Shown piece by piece: positions 1 through 6,155 of a DNA stretch of 8,340 nt (the first letter of the stretch is position 1; each line of letters begins with the position of its first letter). Location: assembly GCA_946612175.1 (NCBI GenBank), contig CAMOEO010000122.1, positions 1 to 8,340 on the forward strand, written 5' to 3'. Both the position numbers and the translations under genes were made by a program. The notes beneath the pieces are model-generated. The model did no database searches. It had not been told where the DNA came from and saw nothing but the letters and a program-made list of their open reading frames with translations. Origin of the DNA: an uncultured Verrucomicrobiota bacterium. Its GTDB lineage: Bacteria; Verrucomicrobiota; Kiritimatiellia; RFP12; UBA3636.

Positions 1-8
1 CCATCGCT

Positions 9-52
9 AATGGCGGATTTGCTTCGATTCCGCCAATTGGAATGGCGGATTT
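9..52. repeat. 12-bp direct repeat with an inverted copy between
   Basis: AATGGCGGATTT occurs at 9-20 and again at 41-52. Between them TCCGCCA (29-35) is complementary to TGGCGGA in either copy (11-17 or 43-49), so two mutually exclusive 7-bp stems are possible; the right-hand one has a 7-nt loop. CCAATTGG (33-40) is a perfect palindrome. This could be a terminator of an upstream gene or a protein-binding site. No T-run follows, so neither is established. Confidence 0.4.
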
Positions 53-140
53 CCGGTCGCGGTTCCCGTAAGGGCGCCTCGCGCGACGTTCACCGCGCCG
101 TCAGCCCGTCGTCCTCGCGAAGCGCCGGGCCCGTTCCTCA

Positions 141-167
141 CGCGAAGTTCGCGAAGTCCGCGAAGGT
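141..167. repeat. Three tandem 9-bp units (CGCGAAGTT type)
   Basis: Three consecutive 9-base units read CGCGAAGTT, CGCGAAGTC, CGCGAAGGT, preceded by CCTCA. The pattern resembles short degenerate reiterations of the form ACGCGAAG-n that occur dispersed in intergenic DNA of many bacteria. That resemblance is from memory, not from a search. It is not coding. Confidence 0.5.
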
Positions 168-190
168 GTTGCGGCGGACCGTTCCGGGAG

Positions 191-209
191 GGCCGCGCTC
201 GTCGCGGCC
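191..209. repeat. Perfect GC hairpin
   Basis: GGCCGCG (191-197) and CGCGGCC (203-209) form a 7-bp perfect stem around the loop CTCGT. CGCTCG (196-201) can alternatively pair with CGAGCG (223-228). There is no following T-run, so a rho-independent terminator is not supported. It may be part of a dispersed palindromic repeat. Confidence 0.45.
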
Positions 210-354
210 GGCTCCGGTAGGGCGAGCGCTCCGTGCGAGCCGCGTAAGATTTCCGCCGATTCTTCGGGTAAGGGGTGGAGAGGCGACATTCCGCCGCCCC
301 CGCCCGACCCCCCCTTTGGAGAACCGCCCCGATCAGGAAACGCGAAAAACGGAG

Positions 355-383
355 TTGAACCCGAGGCGCGGGTCTGCTAGACT
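355..383 (+). promoter_or_regulatory. Extended -10 sigma70-type promoter
   Basis: The -35 box TTGAAC (355-360) is separated by exactly 17 bases from the -10 box TAGACT (378-383). A TG at 375-376 gives the TGn extended -10 signature. Each hexamer matches four of six consensus positions. Transcription would begin near 389-392, giving a leader of roughly 195 bases before the first gene. No comparably good promoter was seen between later genes, so it probably drives the whole six-gene run. The start site is inferred, not measured. Confidence 0.65.
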
Positions 384-419
384 ACGCGCCAACAGATTTG
401 CTCCGCTGCAAACCGTCGA

Positions 420-554
420 TCGTCCGAAACCTGGAAACCTTCGAGATCAAGACGGCAGGCAGGCAGGGTGCGTGCGCACGCACGTCCTTCCTTCGCGCTT
501 CTTGATCGGGCTTTCCAGGGCCTCGGACGAAACGCGAAGGAAGGGCTTTTGCCC
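420..554 (+). promoter_or_regulatory. Long structured 5' leader RNA (candidate cis-regulator)
   Basis: Three nested perfect 8-bp helices line up: 420-427 with 523-530, 430-437 with 512-519, and 445-452 with 500-507. Inside them, 459-467 pairs with 486-494 apart from two C/T mismatches, and the tip is a perfect 16-bp palindrome (468-483). Together they predict a rod-like hairpin of about 111 nt. A competing stem pairs CCTTCCTTCGCG (486-497) with CGCGAAGGAAGG (533-544), and would dismantle the upper part of the rod. A weak GGGC-TTTT-GCCC hairpin follows (543-554) with GTTTTA behind it. Mutually exclusive folds in a leader suggest attenuation, a riboswitch-like element or protein binding. No known riboswitch class is recognised, and no ligand can be named. 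Confidence 0.55.
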
Positions 555-586
555 GTTTTACGCCGGACAACGAAAGAAGAAACACC

Positions 587-2140
587 ATGAACATCGCAGT
601 CAGAATGGACAATCGGACATGGGCAGTCCGGCAAGGCCCCCACGGAGGAGACACCGTCGGGTACATCCAGGCCGTTGACGGAGACATCGTCTCCGTGATG
701 CCGACCGGCGACGGATTCGTAGTAACCGACACGACCGGTTCGACCCTGCTCTATAGCGAACGAGGAGCCTTCATCCGGTATCTCGAACAGCACATTGCGA
801 GCGTCGGGAGCGGCGGCGGTTCTCAATCCCGACCGCAGTCTCCCGCGCCCGCCCCGACGCAATCGGCACCTTCGGAGGGGGGCGGATCACAGAGGGATTC
901 GAAAGCGGACTGGGCCGTTCTCGTCGCCGTTTGCGCGGCCGTCGGTGTGTTCTTCCGTTGGTGGTGGTCTCTCCGGAAAACCAACAAGGCGGCGTTCGGG
1001 ATCGTGGGGGCGCTTATTGTCGCGGTCGCGGCGTTCGCTTCGTGGAAGATATGGATCAAGCCGAAGATGGAGGAGTCGAAAGCCGAGATCCGTCGGGAGG
1101 AGCTGCTAGCGGAGCAGGCCCGGCAGGCGGCGGAGGAAAAAGAGAAGGAGGCGTGTTTCGAGAACCAGTTCAAGATCCAGAACACGACGAAGGCCGGCGG
1201 AAAAGGAAGGGCGGAAACACCTCTTTCCGCGGCGGACGCCGCGCCCTGTCCGGGCGGCGGGACGATTTCGGTCGAGGTCGTTCCGGAAATCTGGGCGGCC
1301 CGGCAGTGGAATCCGCGGATTCCCGTCCTCTATCGCATTTCCTGTTCGAAGCACGGGTCCAACCCGCGGCCCACGCCGGAAGCGATCATGCGGATGGTTG
1401 AATACGCGAAGAGAAAGACCCCGGCGGCCGGCGCGAAGGCCGGCGAAGCGCTGCGGCGCGTTTTCGCCAAGGACCGCATCTGCGGCGTACTCGCGGCGAA
1501 GACCGTCGCGGATGCCGCGACCGGAAAGAAAATCGATGTCGATCCCTACTCGAACACCGCGAACGCGACCGTGAAGGTTTCGGTCGACAAGGCCGCCTAC
1601 GACGCCTGGACGAAGGAGCTTCTCGCCGCGCTCGGACCGTTGGCCGTCGAACGGAAGAAGGCGAAGGCGAAATGGACGAAGGGGCCCCTCGCCTCCTCGC
1701 CCGAGGAACTGGGTTTCGACAGGCCCGCCCGGGGCCGTCCCCTCTGGATCGTCAAGGACGCGGCGACGCTCGACGCGGATCTGCTTCTCTTCGACGACGA
1801 AACGTGGGACGCGATCCGCGGGCTCGCGGGGCGGGAATACGAATTCCGCGCCTCCCTCGCCTTGAAGGACGACTCGGGCGAGACCTTCGCCGAATCCGAA
1901 TCGGCGACGTTCCCGGGGCTCGTGGTCGTCGAGAGCTGGGATTCTTCCGCTCCCGCCGCCTACTCGATCCGTCCGTTCCTCGGCGGGGAGAACGGTTCCA
2001 AAACGGAGGCTTCGAAGAAAGCGCCGATCCGGTTCGAAAAACTGGAAAGCGGCCGGTCGGCGAAGAAGCTCTCCTCCGGCGTCACGCTCAAGCGGGACCG
2101 GGGAGGCTGGGACGCCATCAACGACGTTCCGTCCTGGTAG
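587..2140 (+). CDS. Membrane-hairpin coiled-coil protein of unknown function (gene A)
   Basis: This is a 517-residue protein and no named family is recognised. Residues 1-73 look like a small beta-rich soluble domain with no signal peptide. Residues 74-108 are a Gly/Ser/Pro/Gln linker. Two hydrophobic helices follow (about 109-128 and 135-157), joined by a short basic turn with RKTNK. A charged helix (158-190, Glu/Lys/Arg/Ala) is probably coiled coil. The rest is a soluble domain, whose part at about 285-352 resembles residues 150-219 of gene B (VKVSVDKAAYDAW against VRVSLDEAAYRSW). The hairpin matches that of gene F. The start is the first ATG after the leader, with a weak purine-rich site AAAGAAG 7 bases upstream. 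It is the first gene of the operon. Basic residues in the turn make the membrane orientation uncertain. It is probably an inner-membrane scaffold, by inference from the hairpin and coiled coil. Confidence 0.85.
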   Translation: MNIAVRMDNRTWAVRQGPHGGDTVGYIQAVDGDIVSVMPTGDGFVVTDTTGSTLLYSERGAFIRYLEQHIASVGSGGGSQSRPQSPAPAPTQSAPSEGGGSQRDSKADWAVLVAVCAAVGVFFRWWWSLRKTNKAAFGIVGALIVAVAAFASWKIWIKPKMEESKAEIRREELLAEQARQAAEEKEKEACFENQFKIQNTTKAGGKGRAETPLSAADAAPCPGGGTISVEVVPEIWAARQWNPRIPVLYRISCSKHGSNPRPTPEAIMRMVEYAKRKTPAAGAKAGEALRRVFAKDRICGVLAAKTVADAATGKKIDVDPYSNTANATVKVSVDKAAYDAWTKELLAALGPLAVERKKAKAKWTKGPLASSPEELGFDRPARGRPLWIVKDAATLDADLLLFDDETWDAIRGLAGREYEFRASLALKDDSGETFAESESATFPGLVVVESWDSSAPAAYSIRPFLGGENGSKTEASKKAPIRFEKLESGRSAKKLSSGVTLKRDRGGWDAINDVPSW

Positions 2141-2174
2141 TCCGGCAAGGAAGGACATCCGGCAATCCGACATG

Positions 2175-2180
2175 AAAGGA
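2175..2180 (+). promoter_or_regulatory. Ribosome site deciding the start of gene B
   Basis: AAAGGA lies 6 bases before the ATG at 2187, an ideal spacing. The in-frame ATG at 2172 has only AAGGAAGGA (2147-2155) upstream, 16 bases away, which is too far. Starting at 2187 also puts a short basic stretch directly before the hydrophobic signal core. Confidence 0.65.
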
Positions 2181-2186
2181 AAAGAC

Positions 2187-3452
2187 ATGGTTTTTTGCAA
2201 GCCGATTCGGAAATGCGCTACGGCGGCGCTGTTCGCCGCGGTCCTGCTCGCTCCGTTCTCGTCCGTCGCCGACGCGTGCGTGGCGGTTGTCACGGCGAAA
2301 GGCAGCGGCGAAACGGTCGCCGAGGCGAAGAAGGATGCGGGACGCGCCGCGATCCAGCAGGTCGTCGGCGAACTGATGGACGCGGAGACGCTTGTCGAGA
2401 ACGACGAGCTGGTGAAGGACCGCATCCTCACCTACAGCGGCGCCTATCTGGAGGACATGGAAGTCGTCGGAGAACCCGTCCGCCGCAAATCGACGGGCCT
2501 CGTCGAAGTCACGGTGACGGCCACGGTCCGGAAGACGCAACTGGAAAAGAAACTCAAGGCCGAAAACGTCGCGACGAAGAAGGTGAAGGGCGGGAAGCTC
2601 TTCGCGCAGGCGACGAGCAAGGCGCAGGAAACCGGTGACGCCGCGGCCCTGGCGGACAAGGTCTTCGAAGACGTTCCCGGCTATTTCTGGAAGGTCGAGA
2701 TGCTCGCGGGGGAAGACGGCTCGCCCGCGATCGAGGCGGACGCGAACGGCAACGTCGTCGCGAACGTTCGCGTCTCGCTCGACGAAGCCGCCTACCGCTC
2801 GTGGGCGAAGCGGGCGATGGCCGTCTTCGACCGCATCGCCGACGATAAGACGGACGAAACGGTCGAACTCGCCTCCGTGAACACCCGCACGTCGGGACCA
2901 GGCGGCAGGACGGTCGAACGCATCGCGCGGGAGTTGCCGCGGGAGCCGCCGTGGAGCCGTTTCGACAACGAGAAACGCCGCCCCGGCGAACGTCCGAACC
3001 GGCTCCTGGTCTGCATTCCGCATCCGTTTCGCCCGACCGCGAACGCGCTCGTCTACCGTATCTACTGGTTCGCGGCCGGCGAGAAAGCCGACCGAATCCG
3101 GAAGATCGTCGCCGAGCGCTTTCCCCGCCAAGCCTCCGTTTCCGGAACGCTTCTCGCCGGCGACGAAGTTCTCGGCGTCGCGGGCGGAAAATCCCTCAAG
3201 GAGCTCCGCGCCCCGGCCTTCGGCTCCCGCCCTCCCCAGATCCGCCGTTTCGGCCTGTGCTATGCGGACGACACCATCGACCTTTACAAGAGCCGCGCGC
3301 ATACCTGGATCCTCGTTCCGTCCGTCACGGGCTATCCGGGCTGGGGCGGACCGTTCGATCCGTCCGTCGACTTCGTCCTGCCGCTCGGCCGGTTCGACCC
3401 GGACGACCTCGACGACGCGACCGACGTCCGGCTTTCGCTTGACTTTGAATGA
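2187..3452 (+). CDS. Secreted LPP20/FlgT_N-like envelope protein (gene B)
   Basis: This is a 421-residue protein from the ATG at 2187 (426 if the ATG at 2172 is used). A signal peptide is clear: basic KPIRK, hydrophobic core to about residue 22, probable type I cleavage after VADA (residue 30). The Cys that follows is not in a good lipobox because Asp sits at -2. Residues 32-125 have the pattern of LPP20 or FlgT N-terminal domains: a G-x-G strand, a helix of A-x-x-x-A-x-x-A type ending QQVVGELMDAETLVEND, then strands ending in VEVTVTATV. Residues 150-219 resemble part of gene A. The remaining 200 residues are not recognised. Known relatives act at the outer membrane or flagellar basal body, but no flagellar gene is nearby, so a general envelope role is safer. 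It starts 46 bases after gene A. Confidence 0.8.
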   Translation: MVFCKPIRKCATAALFAAVLLAPFSSVADACVAVVTAKGSGETVAEAKKDAGRAAIQQVVGELMDAETLVENDELVKDRILTYSGAYLEDMEVVGEPVRRKSTGLVEVTVTATVRKTQLEKKLKAENVATKKVKGGKLFAQATSKAQETGDAAALADKVFEDVPGYFWKVEMLAGEDGSPAIEADANGNVVANVRVSLDEAAYRSWAKRAMAVFDRIADDKTDETVELASVNTRTSGPGGRTVERIARELPREPPWSRFDNEKRRPGERPNRLLVCIPHPFRPTANALVYRIYWFAAGEKADRIRKIVAERFPRQASVSGTLLAGDEVLGVAGGKSLKELRAPAFGSRPPQIRRFGLCYADDTIDLYKSRAHTWILVPSVTGYPGWGGPFDPSVDFVLPLGRFDPDDLDDATDVRLSLDFE

Positions 3453-3489
3453 ATCCCACCAACCCACGCCAACCGGAGAAACAAACACC

Positions 3490-4197
3490 ATGAAACACCA
3501 CCTTGCAACCCTGGCCGCGGGCGTCGCGCTCCTCGCCGCTCCCGCCTTCGCGCAGCAACCGGCGACCGCATCGGCGGCGGCGCCCGCCGCGCAGGATTCA
3601 GTCAAGGATCTCGCCGATCTCGGCACCGGCGTCCACAAGGTCAAACTCGCTGAAGACGGCTCGATGAAGTCGTGCGTCGTCGTCGGACAGGCCCGCATCA
3701 GTCGGGCTCTCGGTCCGAGCAAAGGGATCCTCACGGCCCGAAAGGTCGCCAAGCAGAACGCCGAGGCCGCGTTCGTCGCTTGGCTCAAGACGCAGGTTTC
3801 GGACGTCCGCACGAACGGCGACGACACGAAGTTCCTTCTCAAGGGGAGCGTTTCGGGCGAAGGCGACGCGCAGACCTATGAGGACGCCGAAAGCACGGAG
3901 ACCAACACCCAGGTCACGACCTCCGTGTCTCAGGGCGCCCTGCGCGGCATGACCCTCATCGGGGCCGACCAGGACGCTTCGACCCAGATCCTGACGCAGG
4001 TCTACGCCTGGAAGCCGGCCTTCGCAGCGGCCGCCGCCGGAACGGCCGGCGTCATGAACATGCCCGACGCCGCGCCCGGAACGCCCGCCCCCACCGGAAC
4101 CGGTGCAAGGTCCGGCGGCTCCGCGCCGGAAGTCAAGCCAGCGAAGGGCTACGAAACCAAGACCGTCGTCGCGCCGGAAGCGGACGAATTCCTGTGA
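3490..4197 (+). CDS. Secreted protein of unknown function (gene C)
   Basis: This is a 235-residue protein. Residues 1-21 form a strong signal peptide ending AFA, with cleavage before QQ. A disordered Ala/Pro/Thr stretch follows to about residue 35. The core (about 60-176) contains VVGQARISRALGPSKG, an Ala-rich helix with AEAAFVAWL, and a final strand VYAWKP. The tail (177-235) is Ala/Pro/Gly/Thr-rich and likely disordered, ending in ADEFL. The core pattern matches gene D (GP-x-K plus an A-x-x-A helix), so they appear to be paralogues, and it vaguely recalls the LPP20-type fold of gene B. The ATG at 3490 is chosen because it has GGAG 11 bases upstream and immediately precedes the signal peptide; the same frame is open further upstream but would bury that peptide. 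It lies 37 bases after gene B and overlaps gene D by 4 bases. Confidence 0.82.
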   Translation: MKHHLATLAAGVALLAAPAFAQQPATASAAAPAAQDSVKDLADLGTGVHKVKLAEDGSMKSCVVVGQARISRALGPSKGILTARKVAKQNAEAAFVAWLKTQVSDVRTNGDDTKFLLKGSVSGEGDAQTYEDAESTETNTQVTTSVSQGALRGMTLIGADQDASTQILTQVYAWKPAFAAAAAGTAGVMNMPDAAPGTPAPTGTGARSGGSAPEVKPAKGYETKTVVAPEADEFL

Positions 4198-5078
4198 CGA
4201 TCCGTCATCGCGCCGTCCTTCTCGCGCTCGCTCTCCCGGCGTTGGCCGCGCCGGGAGTCCGGGCGGGGATGCACGATGTCTTTCCGGGGCGCCGCGCGAC
4301 TGCCGAAGTCGTGCTCGACGGATGCGAGTGGCGGATTTCCGTTGCGTTCGAGCCGTCGCGCGCGCTCGGTCCCGGAAAAAGCGATCTCGCGAACCAACGC
4401 CTCGCGCGCGACTACGCGTTGCGGGGTCTCGTCCGCGAGCTCGCCGCGCTGCGTGGCCGGAATCCCGGCGCGGACGCGACGCCGGATGCCGCCGATGCTT
4501 CCGTTTCAGGATTCCGGACCGAATCGTCGGCGGAAGAGGGAGGCTTGTGGCGCGCCCAGTTCGCCGTTCCCGCATTCGACGGATTTGCGGACGTGGAATT
4601 CTCCGATGGCGCATTCGCCCCGCTGCTGGCGGCGAATCCGTTCCTGATGCGCGAAGGCGGCGCGAAAGTCCTGCGTCTTCCCGGCGGGACGAACGTCCTG
4701 TTTTCCGTCGGCCAGACCGACGCGCGGGCCGCGGACCGTCCGGCCGCCGAAGAAAGGCGCCGTCGCATGGTCGCGGCGGCCCAGGCGAAGAAATCCGCGG
4801 CCGAATCGATCCATGCCGTCCGCGTGCGTTCGTTCATCCAGATCCGCGACATAACCATCGTCCGCGGAGACGGAGAGAACGAGGAAGTCCTCGCGGACAT
4901 GACCGAACTGCTCGAGCGGTCGGAATCGGACGTGTCGGGGTGGATTCCGGGGCTGCCCGTCGTCGGGACATGGATTCTGCCGGACGAAAACCTCTTCTGT
5001 CTGGCCGTAGGCCGTTTTTTCCCTCCGGCCGGAGGAACGCAAATATCAACCGAAACACGAACGGAGAACACGCCATGA
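4194..5078 (+). CDS. Secreted paralogue of gene C (gene D)
   Basis: This is a 294-residue protein starting at GTG within the GTGA that also holds the stop of gene C, so translation is probably coupled. The signal peptide has RHR, a Leu/Ala core and likely cleavage after GVRA (residue 24). Residues 44-87 (C, SRALGPGKS, Ala/Arg-rich helix) correspond to gene C residues 62-105. Residues about 245-277 (VSGWIPGLPVVGTW to AVGRFF) correspond to the final strands of gene C. Gene D has about 90 extra residues between these landmarks, including a Lys/Arg/Ala helix near 184-206. The last 15 residues (Thr/Glu/Gln-rich) are encoded by sequence that looks like a translation leader for gene E, so the tail may be a late extension. 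Function unknown; an exported partner of gene C is inferred. Confidence 0.8.
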   Translation: MTIRHRAVLLALALPALAAPGVRAGMHDVFPGRRATAEVVLDGCEWRISVAFEPSRALGPGKSDLANQRLARDYALRGLVRELAALRGRNPGADATPDAADASVSGFRTESSAEEGGLWRAQFAVPAFDGFADVEFSDGAFAPLLAANPFLMREGGAKVLRLPGGTNVLFSVGQTDARAADRPAAEERRRRMVAAAQAKKSAAESIHAVRVRSFIQIRDITIVRGDGENEEVLADMTELLERSESDVSGWIPGLPVVGTWILPDENLFCLAVGRFFPPAGGTQISTETRTENTP

Positions 5079-6082
5079 GAAAAGAAACAGACGCGGAGGG
5101 CATGCGCTATCTGCAGGAACTGAAGGACGCGGTCGCGGCCGGATACGCCGAGCCGAAGGAGAACGGGGAGGAATGGTACGTCGTCTGCGGCGGCATGAAC
5201 GGGCGCGCCGGCATACCGTCCGAGGTCCTTCTTGAAACGGCGCAGGTCTCCGTCGGAGGGGACGATGTCGACGTCTCCGTGACGGTCCGCAACGTTTCTC
5301 CGTGGCCGAGCGGCGGCCTGACGGCTGTCGTCTGGTATTGCGAGGAACCCTACGACGGCGGGACGGTCGAAGGTCACGCCGTCGCGCGGATGGACGTCGT
5401 CCGCGGTCTTCTTTCCGGAAGGACCGTGCGGGCGCACGAACGGGTCAAGTTCGCGGGCGACCCTCCCGCCGGGGAGTACTTCGAGGTCGTCGTCCTCTAC
5501 GAGGCCATGAGCGACGGTCAATGGGTCGCCGTCAGCTGGGGCGCGATGCCGAACAAGGTATTCCACCGCCCCGCGAAGCGAGGCTTCTTCGGATCCATTT
5601 CCGCCGGGATGGCGAAAGGGGCGCTTGACCAGAACCGCTTCCGCGATCCCTGGATGACGCGGCTGGAGGCCAAGTCGGGGCGGTCGTCATCCGTCTCGAT
5701 TTCCGGCGTGTCCTGGAGGACCGGGGCCGACTGGAGGCGGATTTCCGTCGAGTTCGGGAAGTTTGCGGTCTCGACCGATGCGGCGCGGACGGGTTCGCTG
5801 AAGGTCGTTTTCTGGCTCGCCCCCAAACCCTTCGTCCCCGGCGAAAAGTTCAATGCCATCCCGCTCGGTTCCGCGCCGTTCTGCGGCGATCCGTTCCAGC
5901 TCGGTTTCGAAAACGGATTCGAGTCCGAGGGTGGGGCCGCGGAAATCGTCCGCGCAAACGACGACGTCCCCGCGGGCGACTACTGGGCCGTCGTCACGGT
6001 CAACGAATATCACGAGTCGGGACGTTGGTACATCGTCGGCTGGGCCAATTTCGCCACGCAGAACCACTACGAGCCAGCGTGA
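5075..6082 (+). CDS. Duplicated beta-sandwich-like protein, no export signal (gene E)
   Basis: This is a 335-residue protein starting at the ATG of an ATGA overlap with gene D, with GGAG 8 bases upstream. Residues 1-45 are a short helix and strand. Two tandem units follow, about 50-165 and 205-333. The clearest correspondence is PAGEYFEVVVLYEAMSDGQW (131-150) with PAGDYWAVVTVNEYHESGRW (299-318), plus GLTAVVWY against SLKVVFWL and a shared W-x-x-x-x-N ending. Alternating hydrophobic residues and PAG-[DE]-Y-type turns suggest an Ig-like beta-sandwich; that is inferred from pattern only. No signal peptide or membrane helix is visible, so the protein is predicted cytoplasmic, which is odd beside three exported neighbours. 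It may bind the cytoplasmic side of gene A or F, or leave by another route. Confidence 0.83.
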   Translation: MRKETDAEGMRYLQELKDAVAAGYAEPKENGEEWYVVCGGMNGRAGIPSEVLLETAQVSVGGDDVDVSVTVRNVSPWPSGGLTAVVWYCEEPYDGGTVEGHAVARMDVVRGLLSGRTVRAHERVKFAGDPPAGEYFEVVVLYEAMSDGQWVAVSWGAMPNKVFHRPAKRGFFGSISAGMAKGALDQNRFRDPWMTRLEAKSGRSSSVSISGVSWRTGADWRRISVEFGKFAVSTDAARTGSLKVVFWLAPKPFVPGEKFNAIPLGSAPFCGDPFQLGFENGFESEGGAAEIVRANDDVPAGDYWAVVTVNEYHESGRWYIVGWANFATQNHYEPA

Positions 6083-6108
6083 GAAATCGAGAAATTCAAT
6101 GGTAAATC

Positions 6109-6122
6109 GGCGGCATCCCGCC
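6109..6122 (+). other. Small hairpin in the E-F gap
   Basis: GGCGG (6109-6113) pairs with CCGCC (6118-6122) around the loop CATC. No T-run follows, so it is a poor terminator. It sits in the longest gap of the operon (73 bases, noticeably more A/T-rich than the genes). It may stabilise transcript ends or moderate readthrough into gene F. No clear promoter is seen in the gap. Confidence 0.35.
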
Positions 6123-6155
6123 AATCCGTGTTCAATCAAAACAAGCGAGTAGAAA

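Larger units (their letters stand above)
1..354. other. Non-coding, repeat-rich upstream region
   Basis: No convincing gene is seen here on either strand. The open frames that cross it are Arg/Pro/Ser-rich translations typical of GC-rich non-coding DNA, with no ribosome site and no recognisable domain. The region instead holds short structured elements: a direct/inverted TGGCGGA arrangement at 9-52, three tandem 9-bp units at 141-167, a perfect 7-bp GC hairpin at 191-209 and an 8-bp palindrome GAGCGCTC at 224-231. Part of it could be the tail or terminator of a gene lying left of the window, which cannot be judged from here. Confidence 0.6.

Noticed and set aside
543..560. GGGC-TTTT-GCCC hairpin followed by GTTTTA as an intrinsic terminator
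   Set aside because: The stem is only 4 bp and the T-run is short and interrupted. It is kept only as a possible part of the switchable leader.
468..590. Possible 40-codon GTG-initiated leader peptide ending in ATGA at the gene A start
   Set aside because: The overlap is attractive for coupling, but there is no properly spaced ribosome site, the GTG lies in the palindrome tip, and the peptide has no attenuator-like codon run. Probably chance.
10..678. Plus-strand open frame across the promoter and leader
   Set aside because: It has arginine/proline-rich low-complexity translation, covers the promoter and overlaps the start of gene A out of frame.
1106..2431. Minus-strand open frame of about 441 codons
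   Set aside because: It runs antisense across the A-B junction, has an arginine-rich composition and no recognisable motif.
3262..3489. Upstream extension of the gene C frame
   Set aside because: It overlaps the end of gene B, has Arg/Ser/Thr-rich composition, and would place the signal peptide internally.
2118..3842. Minus-strand open frame of about 574 codons
   Set aside because: It is antisense to genes B and C, Arg/Val/Asp-rich, with no signal peptide, ribosome site or domain. Long antisense frames are expected at this GC content.
4103..5074. Upstream extension of the gene E frame, open for 324 codons before its ATG
   Set aside because: The translation is arginine/serine-rich and overlaps genes C and D out of frame. 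Composition becomes protein-like exactly at the ATG at 5075, which has its own GGAG.
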